Shown here piece after piece: positions 1 through 7,582 of a stretch of 20,038 bases of DNA. The position numbers and the translations under genes are program-made. Numbering within the stretch: position 1 is the first letter of the stretch; each line of letters starts with the position of its first letter. The DNA comes from an uncultured Chlorobiaceae bacterium (GTDB taxonomy: Bacteria; Bacteroidota; Chlorobiia; Chlorobiales; Chlorobiaceae). Below the pieces are notes generated by a model. The model was given only the letters and a program-made list of their open reading frames with translations. It was not told the origin of the DNA and ran no database searches. The stretch lies in contig CAIXCO010000010.1 of assembly GCA_903917955.1 (NCBI GenBank), positions 1-20,038 of the forward strand, written 5' to 3'.

Positions 1-432
1 CTGCTTGATCACCCAGTCGGCTGTCCTGAAGGGGCAATCAATGGAGTACATGAAGGTTCTGCCCTGCAGGTTGACCACAGCAATATCGCCCAAACCGTTT
101 GGCAGCTTGTAGATGGCGTAGCCCTTGCCATAGGTGCCTTTAGGATAGTTCAGCGGACGCAGCACCTGCGGGTGCGTTTTGAGGGTATCAAAAAAGTTGA
201 AATTGCTCCAGGTATGATTTCCCCCGGTCACCACATTAACGCCCGCCTCAAGAAGCTGGTTGAGCGCCTCGAGGCTCATACCCTTGCCATGATGGGCATT
301 CTCGCCGTTACAGACAACAAAATCAACATGATACTTGCTGATAAAACTTTTCAGCATCCGACCCACCATCTGGAGGCCTGGAGTGCCAACAACATCACCG
401 ATGAACATGACGTTCAGGGTTTTCTGTGCCAT
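1..432 (-). CDS. ymdB: YmdB/TIGR00282-family metallophosphoesterase, N-terminal 144 residues (runs off left edge)
   Basis: Reading the minus strand from the ATG at 432 gives an open frame of 144 codons to the window edge, so the C-terminal part is missing. The N-terminus carries the metallophosphoesterase metal-ligand blocks of the YmdB family: FIGDVVG (D13), NGEN (residues 42-45) and TGGNHTW (69-75). Members of this family hydrolyse 2',3'-cyclic nucleotides; B. subtilis YmdB is the known example and affects biofilm and RNA turnover. The protein has no signal peptide and is probably cytosolic. The purine-rich stretch AAGGATAAGG just before the ATG supports this start. It is divergent from the L,D-transpeptidase gene, and anything co-transcribed downstream lies outside the window. 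Family assignment is firm; the cellular role in this organism is inferred. Confidence 0.88.
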   Translation of the reverse strand, partial: MAQKTLNVMFIGDVVGTPGLQMVGRMLKSFISKYHVDFVVCNGENAHHGKGMSLEALNQLLEAGVNVVTGGNHTWSNFNFFDTLKTHPQVLRPLNYPKGTYGKGYAIYKLPNGLGDIAVVNLQGRTFMYSIDCPFRTADWVIKQ

Positions 433-741
433 ACCTTATCCTTATAACCTGTTCTATTGCTTGAAACTGAAGAAAATCTTCATGAACCGTCCTGAGCCTG
501 CTGTAATCGAACGCTGCTCCACAAGGCAATCACATTGTGCAAACTGATTCATAAAAGTTCACTGACTGCGCGGGGAATTTACGCATTACGCATCACATTG
601 AACAATCTTATTTGCCCGCTCATGCAAGACTGTTTGGCACCAGCGTTCACACCCGGAAACCAGGGAGATGGTGCAAGAGCTTGAAAAATCTTATGTTCAA
701 CATGACACTCATGAAAAAGCAGAGAACCCGGGAGGAAACAA
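433..741. other. Divergent intergenic region between ymdB and the L,D-transpeptidase gene
   Basis: This 309-bp stretch separates two divergently transcribed genes and must hold both promoters. I see no convincing -35/-10 pair, no tRNA and no coding ORF with a ribosome binding site. The only local structure is a short tandem repeat TTACGCA-TTACGCA near 578-592. The region ends with a strong Shine-Dalgarno GGAGG (731-735), six bases before the ATG at 742. Confidence 0.5.
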
Positions 742-1362
742 ATGAGCGCTCAACAAAAAAAAGCTCTTTATGGCGGTCTGGTGGCTCTCCTGCTCCTTGT
801 CGGGGCTGGACAGCTATGGTTGCCGGAAAAAGTATCTCCGAAGGCTTACAAGGCTGCCTATGCGGCTCTTGAACGGTATCGAACGGCGCACCCGGAAGAG
901 CGCTACCGCTACCTGGCGGTGGTGGATTACTCAAAACCCTCCTACCTGAAACGGATGGTGGTGATTAATCTTGTCAGCGGAGAGAACTCCTTTTACCGGG
1001 TGGCACACGGCAAAAATTCCGGCGAGCTCTTTGCAACCCGCTTTTCCAATACACCGGAATCCAACATGAGCAGCCCCGGGCTCTACAGAGTGCTTGACGC
1101 ATACATGGGCGATCATGGATTGGCTGTGCGCCTTGAGGGGATGGAACCCGCAAAGAACGGCAATGCCTTCAGCCGCGATATTGTGCTTCATTCAGCCGAT
1201 TATGTCTCAGTGGGGTACATACTCCTGAACCTTGTGACTTTTAACGGCCCAAGAATTGGCCGAAGCAACGGCTGCTTTGTGGTATCGCCCGCTGATATTG
1301 ATGAGGTGGTGCAACAACTGAGTCGAAAGGGGATGCTCTACGCCTGGAGTGGACAACCTTAA
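742..1362 (+). CDS. Murein L,D-transpeptidase catalytic-domain protein (YkuD_2-like), membrane-anchored
   Basis: The 206-residue protein has an N-terminal hydrophobic segment (about residues 10-27) that can serve as an uncleaved signal anchor. It is followed by a periplasmic domain of the YkuD_2 type. The catalytic region is visible as H150 in the IVLHS segment and GRSNGC at 173-178 with C178 as the likely nucleophile, matching the S/T-x-G-C signature of L,D-transpeptidases. Such enzymes form 3-3 cross-links in peptidoglycan or attach proteins to it; which of these applies here cannot be read from the sequence. Further family-like blocks are VAHGKNSG (87-94) and the serine-rich FSNTPESNMSSPG (101-113). 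The start is fixed by GGAGG with six-base spacing. The gene converges on icd across a shared hairpin. Confidence 0.85.
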   Translation: MSAQQKKALYGGLVALLLLVGAGQLWLPEKVSPKAYKAAYAALERYRTAHPEERYRYLAVVDYSKPSYLKRMVVINLVSGENSFYRVAHGKNSGELFATRFSNTPESNMSSPGLYRVLDAYMGDHGLAVRLEGMEPAKNGNAFSRDIVLHSADYVSVGYILLNLVTFNGPRIGRSNGCFVVSPADIDEVVQQLSRKGMLYAWSGQP

Positions 1363-1363
1363 A

Positions 1364-1396
1364 ACCAGAAACCCGGAAAAATTCCGGGCTTCTGGT
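1364..1396. terminator. Bidirectional hairpin terminator between the L,D-transpeptidase gene and icd
   Basis: Two 15-base arms (1364-1378 and 1382-1396) pair with one mismatch around an AAA loop. The stem starts one base after the L,D-transpeptidase stop codon and lies 21 bases past the icd stop. On the minus strand the stem is followed by TTTTAAGG, so it fits an intrinsic terminator for icd best. On the plus strand it lacks a proper U-tract and may act mainly as a barrier or 3'-end stabiliser. Confidence 0.75.
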
Positions 1397-1417
1397 GTGT
1401 AACTGCTGATAAAGAAA

Positions 1418-3643
1418 TCAGAGTGCGTCGATAATGGCATTGAAGGTTGCACTTGGACGCATGGCTTCGGTCGTCAAGGTTTCATCCGGATTATAGTAAC
1501 CACCCATATCAACCGGTTTTCCCTGCGCACCAATCAGCTCTTCGTTGATTTGTGCCTCATTGTCACCAAGCTGACGGGCAACTGTGGCAAAACGAGCCTG
1601 AAGCTCCTGATCTTCCTGCTGTGCAGCAAGTGCCTCTGCCCAGTAGAGTGCAAGGTAGAAGTGACTTCCGCGATTGTCGATCTGACCGACTTTACGGGCC
1701 GGTGACTTGTCGTTATCGAGGAACTTGCCAATAGCCTGATCGAGGGTCTCTGCAAGAATCCGTACCTTGTCGTTACTGAACGACTGAGCCACATGCTCAA
1801 GCGATGCGGCAATGGCTGAAAACTCGCCAAGGGAGTCCCAACGCAGGTAACCCTCTTTCTGGAACTGCTGAACGTGCTTTGGAGCTGATCCGCCAGCGCC
1901 AGTCTCAAAGAGGCCGCCACCGTTCATAAGGGGAACGACTGAAAGCATCTTGGCACTGGTGCCAAGTTCAATGATAGGGAAAAGGTCAGTCAGATAGTCG
2001 CGCAGGACGTTTCCGGTAACCGAAATGGTATCCTTACCCGCCCTGAATCTTTCAAGAGAGAAGCGCATGGCCTCAACCGGAGGAAGAATACGGATATCGA
2101 GCCCGGTGGTGTCGTGCTCTTTCAGATATTCGGTCACTTTTTTGATGATCTCTGCATCGTGGGCTCTCTTGCTGTCGAGCCAGAAAATTGCCGGAGCGCC
2201 TGTTATTCTTGCCCTTTTAACTGCAAGTTTAACCCAATCCTTGACCGGTGCATCCTTTGCCTGACACATTCTGAAGATATCGCCCGCTTCAACATCCTGC
2301 TGGAGCAGCGTCTGACCGGCGGTATCAACAACCCTGACCACCCCATTTCCGGGAGCGACAAAGGTTTTGTTGTGTGAGCCATACTCTTCGGCCTGCTGGG
2401 CCATAAGCCCGACGTTGGGCACACTGCCGATGGTGGCTGGATTAAATGCTCCATGTTGTTTGCAGTCTTCGATGATCGCCTGGTACATGGTTGCGTAACA
2501 GCGGTCAGGAATCATCGCTTTCGTATCATGAAGCTTGCCATCGGAGCCCCACATTTTACCAGAGTCGCGAACGACCACAGGCATGGATGCGTCAACAATA
2601 ATATCATTCGGGACGTGAAGGTTGGTGATACCCTTGTCGGAGTCAACCATCGCCAGTGCAGGACGAGTGGCATAGACCGCCTTGATATCGGCCTCAATTG
2701 CCGCTCTCTCTGGTTCGGAGAGTTTCTGGATTTTTGCATAGAGATCACCCAGACCGTTGTTGACATTCACGCCAAGCTCTTTGATAAGTGGGGCATGTTT
2801 TTCAAACACATCCTTGTAGAAAACGGTCACGGCATGACCAAACATGATCGGGTCGGAGACCTTCATCATGGTAGCCTTCAGGTGCAGTGACAGCAAGACG
2901 CCGGTCTCTTTTGCATCGGCAATCTGCTCGGCAAAAAAGTTGCGGAGAGAACGAACATGCATCACAGAGGTATCAATGATCTCTCCAGCGAGAAGCGGAG
3001 TATTGCCTTTCAGAACGGTTGACTGCCCTGAAGCATCAACAAACTCTATGGTCACTGCGGTAGCTTCAGCGAGCGTCAGAGATTTTTCACTGCCGTAAAA
3101 GTCGCCTTCATGCATGGAAGCAACATGTGATTTCGAATCACTGCTCCAGGCACCCATTTTGTGCGGATTTTTTTGGGCAAACGCCTTAACCGAAAGCGGT
3201 GCGCGGCGATCGGAATTTCCTTCGCGGAGAACCGGATTTACCGCGCTGCCAAGAACCTTGGCAAAGCGTGTCTGAAGCTCTTTTTCTGCTTCATTGGCTG
3301 GTGCCTCAGGGTAGTCAGGAATGTTGTACCCATGATCCTGCAACTCCTTGATTGCCGCTCTCAACTGCGGAATTGAGGCGCTGATATTCGGCAGCTTGAT
3401 GATATTGGCTTCAGGTGTCAAGGCAAGGGCACCCAGTTCAGCAAGATAATCGGGTATTCTCTGGCTCTCGGTCAGATTTTCGGGGAAATTTGCAATAATC
3501 CGTCCGGCAAGAGAGATGTCCCTGGGCTCAAAATCAACACCGGTACCCCGGGCGAATGCATTGAGAATGGGAAGGAGGGAATAGGTTGCCAGAGCGGGAG
3601 CCTCATCAATTTTTGTGTAGATGATTTTTGCTGTTTTTGCCAT
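1418..3643 (-). CDS. icd: Monomeric NADP-dependent isocitrate dehydrogenase
   Basis: The 741-residue product matches the monomeric IDH family in length and in the N-terminal DEAPALATYSLLP block (residues 13-25). The substrate-binding residues known from the Azotobacter vinelandii enzyme (S132, N135, R139, R145) are present shifted by one as S133, N136, R140 and R146 in the LGSAVNPVLREGNSDRR segment. A long conserved mid-region (VDSDKG, VVVRDSGKMWG, IPDRCYATMYQ) and a late GGGLFETGAGGSAPKH block are intact. The enzyme interconverts isocitrate and 2-oxoglutarate with NADP(H). In green sulfur bacteria this class is known to work in the carboxylating direction of the reductive TCA cycle. The ATG at 3643 has no strong Shine-Dalgarno, but the N-terminus aligns with the family. 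A hairpin terminator follows the stop, and a -10-like TATCTT lies 42-48 bases upstream. Confidence 0.96.
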   Translation of the reverse strand: MAKTAKIIYTKIDEAPALATYSLLPILNAFARGTGVDFEPRDISLAGRIIANFPENLTESQRIPDYLAELGALALTPEANIIKLPNISASIPQLRAAIKELQDHGYNIPDYPEAPANEAEKELQTRFAKVLGSAVNPVLREGNSDRRAPLSVKAFAQKNPHKMGAWSSDSKSHVASMHEGDFYGSEKSLTLAEATAVTIEFVDASGQSTVLKGNTPLLAGEIIDTSVMHVRSLRNFFAEQIADAKETGVLLSLHLKATMMKVSDPIMFGHAVTVFYKDVFEKHAPLIKELGVNVNNGLGDLYAKIQKLSEPERAAIEADIKAVYATRPALAMVDSDKGITNLHVPNDIIVDASMPVVVRDSGKMWGSDGKLHDTKAMIPDRCYATMYQAIIEDCKQHGAFNPATIGSVPNVGLMAQQAEEYGSHNKTFVAPGNGVVRVVDTAGQTLLQQDVEAGDIFRMCQAKDAPVKDWVKLAVKRARITGAPAIFWLDSKRAHDAEIIKKVTEYLKEHDTTGLDIRILPPVEAMRFSLERFRAGKDTISVTGNVLRDYLTDLFPIIELGTSAKMLSVVPLMNGGGLFETGAGGSAPKHVQQFQKEGYLRWDSLGEFSAIAASLEHVAQSFSNDKVRILAETLDQAIGKFLDNDKSPARKVGQIDNRGSHFYLALYWAEALAAQQEDQELQARFATVARQLGDNEAQINEELIGAQGKPVDMGGYYNPDETLTTEAMRPSATFNAIIDAL

Positions 3644-3685
3644 CGGTGTGGTGTCAGTTTAACTATTTTTAGGAAGTATTTGGTA

Positions 3686-3691
3686 AAGATA
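3686..3691 (-). promoter_or_regulatory. Candidate -10 box (TATCTT) for icd
   Basis: On the minus strand the sequence reads ACTATCTTTACC about 42 bases before the icd ATG. The TATCTT hexamer is the same as in the candidate fabI and pgsA promoters in this window. The -35 region at 17-bp spacing (TTCCTG) is poor, so this call rests mainly on recurrence of the box and its position. Confidence 0.3.
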
Positions 3692-3923
3692 GTCCAGGAA
3701 AACGCTTTCAGGAAATCGCACAGAAGCGGGCAAGGCTCGAACTGAAACGAAAACGAATAGAACTGCAACACAACGCAACCTAAGCAGAGTTATGCGACAA
3801 CGCAGTTCGACAATAAAAAACGCAAAAGTGTATTGGCCTTGTTTTCCTGCGAATCAAAAAGAAGCGCAGAAAAACAGAGTGGCCAGATCATCTGAAAAGA
3901 GGGACACCGGACTTTTGCCGGTC

Positions 3924-3959
3924 AAAAAAAAATGGGGAGGTTGCCAAAGCTTTTTCCCC
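3924..3959 (-). terminator. Intrinsic terminator of fabI
   Basis: On the minus strand, 24 bases after the fabI stop, arms GGGGA and TCCCC (3955-3959 with 3934-3938) enclose a 16-base loop region that can form a small inner GC/GC pairing. A run of nine T residues (plus-strand A-run 3924-3932) follows. The stem is short but the U-tract is long and correctly placed. A second hairpin, ACCGG/CCGGT at 3906-3922, lies just beyond it. Confidence 0.55.
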
Positions 3960-3983
3960 GGTACTCACCTGGACAATGGGAAA

Positions 3984-4850
3984 CTAATCGTGAAGACCAA
4001 CCCGCGTGGCAAGTCCCTCATCATTAAGCACCTCATGAGCAAGCTTGATCATGGGAATGGTAGCTCCCATTGAACTGTAACCGCCATCATGAAACAAGTT
4101 CTGCATAGTCACCTTGCGGGTAAGATCGCTGAGGATGGTCATGGAGTATTCGGCACACTCTTCGGCAGAGGCATTGCCAAGAGGAGACATGAGATCACTG
4201 TATTCGTACATTTTCTCAAAGCCCGGAATACCGCTTCCTGCCTTGGTATAGGTTGGACTTTGTGATATCGTGTTGATACGAATCGCCTTTCTTGCAAGCC
4301 TTGGCCCGTAACTGCGGACAATGGATTCAAGCAGTGACTTTGCATCACCCATATCTGAATAGGTCCAGTAATTTCTCTGTGAAGCAATATAGGAGAGGGA
4401 GAGAATACTTCCACCCTCGTTGATCGCCTCATTTTTCAAGGCATAAGAGACAATACGGTGCAGCGACAAAGCCGAAACATCAAGCGTTTTGATAAACCAC
4501 TCGTAGTTGAGATCTTCGTAGGGCAACTGCTTGCGAATATTCTGTGACATTCCGATGGAATGCACAATAAAGTCGACCGGGCCGACTTTTTCCATAAGCT
4601 CTTTAAAACAGGTATCGACATCCTCATTTTTCGACGCATCACACACAATCATCGGAGCATTGCCGCACAATGTCGAAAGCTCCCCGATATTGCCGAAACG
4701 CAAAGCGGCCGCAACATTTGAGATGGCGATCTCGGCGCCCTCCCTGTAGGCATGAAGGGCAATCTGCCAGCCAATACTGCTTTCGTCAAGCGGACCGAAA
4801 ACAATTCCCTTCTTCCCTTTCAACAGACCATAGTGCGCTTTCTCTGGCAT
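3984..4850 (-). CDS. fabI: Enoyl-[acyl-carrier-protein] reductase, FabI type
   Basis: This 288-residue short-chain dehydrogenase-like protein catalyses the last reductive step of fatty-acid elongation, trans-2-enoyl-ACP to acyl-ACP with NAD(P)H. The N-terminal dinucleotide loop reads GPLDESSIGWQIA (about 19-31), matching the FabI SIAxGIA signature. The FabI catalytic pair appears as Y164-x6-K171 in TYSDMGDAK, with the upstream tyrosine Y154. The segments HSIGMS, NTISQSPT, MSPLGNA and LTRKVTMQNLFHDGGYS resemble the Bacteroidota/Chlorobiota form of FabI more than the enterobacterial one, which has a SAGPIRT loop in place of SQSPTYT. The ATG at 4850 lacks a strong Shine-Dalgarno; a candidate promoter lies 66-94 bases upstream. 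A terminator follows, so it is probably transcribed at least partly as a single gene, with possible read-through from the ArsA-like gene 140 bases upstream. Confidence 0.93.
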   Translation of the reverse strand: MPEKAHYGLLKGKKGIVFGPLDESSIGWQIALHAYREGAEIAISNVAAALRFGNIGELSTLCGNAPMIVCDASKNEDVDTCFKELMEKVGPVDFIVHSIGMSQNIRKQLPYEDLNYEWFIKTLDVSALSLHRIVSYALKNEAINEGGSILSLSYIASQRNYWTYSDMGDAKSLLESIVRSYGPRLARKAIRINTISQSPTYTKAGSGIPGFEKMYEYSDLMSPLGNASAEECAEYSMTILSDLTRKVTMQNLFHDGGYSSMGATIPMIKLAHEVLNDEGLATRVGLHD

Positions 4851-4915
4851 GATATAAGCTGATTCTTTAACAAAGATTGGGGTAAATTCCCGTTAACTCG
4901 ACATTTTAAACATTG

Positions 4916-4944
4916 AAGATACAAGATTCCCTTCAAAACGTAAA
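4916..4944 (-). promoter_or_regulatory. Candidate sigma-70-like promoter for fabI
   Basis: On the minus strand TTTACG (4939-4944) and TATCTT (4916-4921) are separated by exactly 17 bp. Each hexamer matches four of six consensus bases. The position gives a 5' leader of about 55-60 nt before the fabI ATG and lies in the gap after the ArsA-like gene. The -10 hexamer is identical to that of the pgsA promoter candidate. Confidence 0.4.
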
Positions 4945-4990
4945 CTCTTTGTCCCGTTTTTTTCTTGGCGTAACCATTTTGACAGTGCTG

Positions 4991-6292
4991 CTATACCTTT
5001 AACCGCCTCATTGAGCGAAGTTTATCGAGCATATTTCTGTTCACGCTCAGCTCCATCTCCTCCTTTTCGACCACGATCTCCTTGAAGACCACCCTGAGAA
5101 GATTGTCTTCCCTGAGATACTCCACCATTTCAAGACTATAGAGCGCCCTCGGAAGAGTGATGATCCGCTGCGCCCGGTCGACAGTCACAACGATATCGGT
5201 ACCCATCCGGGTAACAAGAACCTCTTCGGCATCCTTGAGAAAGGGGATTTTGATACAGAGCACCTCGCGATGGTCGTCCGTTCCTGCATTTTTTTTGCTC
5301 TCAATCCAGAAATTTTTTCCTGAATAAAAAATTTTGTCTGGAAGCTGCTCACCAAAAACCAGTTTACTGATATCGTGCAAGGCATTTGTCCCGATAGGCT
5401 CGGTTCTCTGCAACTGACAACGAAAAACCGGCGTAGGGTAAAAAGAGCTGTCGATCTCCAGCAGATATTTGCTGTGCAGATCGGCCCAAAACTCAAAATA
5501 CTCCCCCACCGTTTTTGAGGTGGGCAGAATTTTGTTGATCACAATACCATCAACATTGATGCCATAGAGATGCACAAAGGTGTAGGCTCGCTTTGTTTCA
5601 AGGATAGAGAGTTTTTCAGGGTTCAGTACCAGGCGGAAGGTAACCTCGGGACTGAGAATAAACTTGTTGATATCCTCCATCTGCTTGAGAAGCACATTGA
5701 CCTCATTAAAAAAGTCATCATCGGGAATCGACTTTCCGCTCAACGGCCGTGCCAGCGACGACATGCTTTTATAGAGCTTGAAAAACTGCTTGCCCATGTT
5801 TCCACCAATGATAATCTCTGGATAGGCCAGCAAACGAAGCGTGTTGCCTGTCGGAGAGGTATCGAGCACAACGGCATCCCACTTCCCTGACTGCGACTCA
5901 TCAAGCAGTCGGCTCAAGGCAAAAATTTCGTCAAGACCGGGCTGGGTGGTCAGTTCGGTCGCCATGCCGCTGTCAATCCCCTTGCTTTTATAGGAGGAAG
6001 AGACAAACTTTTGAAAGCCGGACATGTTCTTTTTCAACTCATACACCGTATCAACCTCAAGACCGTAGAGGTTCTCCTCAATCTTCTGAGGATCATTGCG
6101 GCTTATGCGCATATTAAAGACATCCGAAAGCGAATGGGCCGGATCAGAAGACATGATCAGAACCCTCTTTCCCTGCCTCGCCAAAGCAACGGCTGTTGAT
6201 GATGAAATGGTAGTTTTTCCTGTCCCACCTTTTCCTGAATAGATGATAACTCTGGTCTGCGACTGCTTTTCCGTTAACTCCCTCGACAACAT
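4991..6292 (-). CDS. ArsA/Get3-like ATPase with C-terminal HSP20-like domain
   Basis: The 433-residue protein starts with an ArsA-type deviant P-loop, SGKGGTGKTT (19-28), followed by SSDPAHSLSD (48-57) and the switch region LDTSPTGNTLR (143-153). All are hallmarks of the ArsA/Get3/MinD-like ATPases. Residues about 340-405 (EVLCIKIPF to LLRVVFK) match the ArsA HSP20-like domain seen in bacterial single-domain ArsA homologues. Only two cysteines occur (C292, C346), so the arsenite-binding cysteine triad of true ArsA is absent and arsenite efflux is unlikely. A client-protein or membrane-targeting role is an inference. Reading can be extended upstream in frame to 6457, but that would overlap aat and has no supporting start. 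The ATG at 6292 has a GGGGAG Shine-Dalgarno five bases away. The gene is last in the block that follows aat. Confidence 0.88.
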   Translation of the reverse strand: MLSRELTEKQSQTRVIIYSGKGGTGKTTISSSTAVALARQGKRVLIMSSDPAHSLSDVFNMRISRNDPQKIEENLYGLEVDTVYELKKNMSGFQKFVSSSYKSKGIDSGMATELTTQPGLDEIFALSRLLDESQSGKWDAVVLDTSPTGNTLRLLAYPEIIIGGNMGKQFFKLYKSMSSLARPLSGKSIPDDDFFNEVNVLLKQMEDINKFILSPEVTFRLVLNPEKLSILETKRAYTFVHLYGINVDGIVINKILPTSKTVGEYFEFWADLHSKYLLEIDSSFYPTPVFRCQLQRTEPIGTNALHDISKLVFGEQLPDKIFYSGKNFWIESKKNAGTDDHREVLCIKIPFLKDAEEVLVTRMGTDIVVTVDRAQRIITLPRALYSLEMVEYLREDNLLRVVFKEIVVEKEEMELSVNRNMLDKLRSMRRLKV

Positions 6293-6312
6293 AAAAACTC
6301 CCCGGTTAAAGG

Positions 6313-6375
6313 TCAATAATCCAAAAAGGCATTCCCTCTTCGGGAGGGCAAAAATATCGTTGCACAAAGTACCAT
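6313..6375 (-). CDS. Putative 20-codon leader peptide ORF between aat and the ArsA-like gene
   Basis: The aat stop codon runs directly into the Shine-Dalgarno AAGGAGGGG on the minus strand, the strongest one seen in the window. Four bases later comes an ATG that opens a 20-codon frame ending in TGA at 6313, 20 bases before the start of the ArsA-like gene. The peptide begins MVLCATIFLP and ends NAFLDY; I recognise no family. A 5-bp inverted repeat (CCCTC/GAGGG, 6334-6348) lies inside the ORF. It could be a translated leader that regulates or couples translation of the next gene, a small protein, or a chance ORF behind a decoy ribosome site. Translation is not proven. Confidence 0.35.
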   Translation of the reverse strand: MVLCATIFLPSRRGNAFLDY

Positions 6376-6386
6376 TTTTCCCCTCC

Positions 6387-6971
6387 TTAGAGAAAAATAA
6401 TCTTTTTCTGCACGGCATGGCTGAGTTGCCGCATATACTCCTCATGCTCAATTTCAACAGCGCCCAGCTTTTGCAAGTGCGGGTTCATGATTTGTGCATC
6501 AAGCAGCAGGTAACCTCTCTTTTTCAGATGAAGTACCAGTTGGTTGAAGGCTATTTGAGAGGCATAAGAGCGACGGGAAAACATCGACTCTCCAAAAAAA
6601 GCGCCCCCCATTGCTATACCATACAACCCCCCGACAAGCTCACCCTCGTACCAGCTTTCAATGCTATGGGCAAGACCGAAGCTGTGCAGCTTGATATAAG
6701 CCTCCATTATCTCCCTGGAAATCCAGGTTTCATCATCATTTTTTCGCGGCGCAGCACACCCTTTGATCACACCAGCAAACTCCTTGTTGAAGGTCACAGT
6801 AAACTCATTTTTTCTGGTCAGACGAAGAACATCGCGCGACGCCCTGTAACTGTCGAGATTAAAGACTGCCCGTTTGTAAGGCTGACACCAGAAGACCTTT
6901 GCATCCTTGGGGTCCGACATCGGGAAAAAACCCTGACGATATGCTCCAAGAAGCTCATCAATACGAATCAT
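6387..6971 (-). CDS. aat: Leucyl/phenylalanyl-tRNA--protein transferase
   Basis: The 194-residue protein adds Leu or Phe from charged tRNA to the N-terminus of proteins bearing basic N-terminal residues, marking them for ClpS/ClpAP-type degradation. Family blocks are AYRQGFFPM (10-18), ETWISREIMEAY (81-92), GGLYGIAMGGAFFGESMFSR (114-133), and the C-terminal LLDAQ (156-160) with NPHLQKLGA (163-171). It is shorter than E. coli Aat (234 residues), mainly at the ends. The ATG at 6971 has no obvious Shine-Dalgarno and lies 21 bases after the nitroreductase stop, so translation may be coupled. Substrate and pathway come from the family, not from this sequence. Confidence 0.94.
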   Translation of the reverse strand: MIRIDELLGAYRQGFFPMSDPKDAKVFWCQPYKRAVFNLDSYRASRDVLRLTRKNEFTVTFNKEFAGVIKGCAAPRKNDDETWISREIMEAYIKLHSFGLAHSIESWYEGELVGGLYGIAMGGAFFGESMFSRRSYASQIAFNQLVLHLKKRGYLLLDAQIMNPHLQKLGAVEIEHEEYMRQLSHAVQKKIIFL

Positions 6972-6992
6972 CTGACAATGTGACGCACATGG

Positions 6993-7571
6993 TTACAAAA
7001 AGTTCAACAGAACATCTTCAAGCACCCGTTTTGGCACATGGTGAATACCACTACCATCTCTGTAGTAGCGAACCGAATCATCACCGCCTATCTGGTCAAT
7101 AACAACCGTTTCTACGGGTTTCCCCAGTGCAATGGCCATGAGAACCGAAAAACTCTCCGGGATGTTCAGCAACTCCCTTGTTTTTTCACGATCAAGGGAG
7201 CCAAGAATGCAGCCACCGAGCCCCGAAGCGGTTGCGCCAAGAAGAATAGTCTGGGCGGCAATCCCACTGTCGCAGGCAAAATCACTACCTGCCGCAGAGT
7301 CACCAAGCATCACAATACAGGCCTGGGGACGCTCACCTTCCGTCGGGCCCAGCCAGTCGGCAAGATAGCCTGCCCATGAGAGAAGAGGATAGAGGGCCGC
7401 AAGCAGAGAGGGCTCACACACGGCAATATATCGCAGTGGTTGCAAGTTTCTGGCCGACGGAACATAGCAGGCAAGCTCAACAAGCTCCCGCACAACATCT
7501 TCCGAAACCGGAACAGTGCCATCAAATCTCCGGTAACTCCGGCATTTCGTCACAAGCTCCCTGAACACCAT
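6993..7571 (-). CDS. Nitroreductase-family FMN oxidoreductase
   Basis: The 192-residue product has the nitroreductase N-terminal FMN phosphate site RSYRRFD (11-17), the VPSARNLQP segment (38-46) that contacts the flavin, GIAAQTILLGATASGLGGC (103-121), and the C-terminal IALGKPVE (147-154). Members reduce nitroaromatics, quinones or other small molecules with NAD(P)H; the physiological substrate here is unknown. I chose the ATG at 7571 because CTGGAG sits six bases before it. A GTG at 7586 that overlaps the stop of the glycosyltransferase gene (GTGA) is an alternative adding five residues. The near overlap indicates co-transcription with the glycosyltransferase gene upstream and aat downstream. 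Confidence 0.9.
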   Translation of the reverse strand: MVFRELVTKCRSYRRFDGTVPVSEDVVRELVELACYVPSARNLQPLRYIAVCEPSLLAALYPLLSWAGYLADWLGPTEGERPQACIVMLGDSAAGSDFACDSGIAAQTILLGATASGLGGCILGSLDREKTRELLNIPESFSVLMAIALGKPVETVVIDQIGGDDSVRYYRDGSGIHHVPKRVLEDVLLNFL

Positions 7572-7582
7572 AGGCACTCCAG

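Larger units (their letters stand above)
3644..3983. other. Intergenic region between icd and fabI
   Basis: This 340-bp gap follows fabI and precedes icd, both on the minus strand. It holds the fabI terminator (3924-3959), a second small hairpin ACCGG-N7-CCGGT (3906-3922), and a candidate icd -10 box (3686-3691). An open frame on the plus strand at 3792-4073 has no ribosome binding site, no family resemblance and runs into the 3' end of fabI on the other strand, so I do not call it a gene. Nothing else is recognised. Confidence 0.5.

Noticed and set aside
578..592. Tandem TTACGCA repeat
   Set aside because: Only two 7-base units with no further copies nearby and no link to a promoter; probably chance.
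3792..4073. Possible small plus-strand gene between icd and fabI
   Set aside because: No Shine-Dalgarno, no family match, includes the fabI terminator, and its end is antisense to fabI.
6293..6457. N-terminal extension of the ArsA-like protein by 55 residues
   Set aside because: It would overlap the end of aat, and the extra residues match nothing in the family. The ATG at 6292 has a good Shine-Dalgarno just before the P-loop region.
6243..6983. Open frame of 246 codons on the plus strand
   Set aside because: It spans the opposite strand of aat and the start of the ArsA-like gene, both well supported, and has no recognisable domain.
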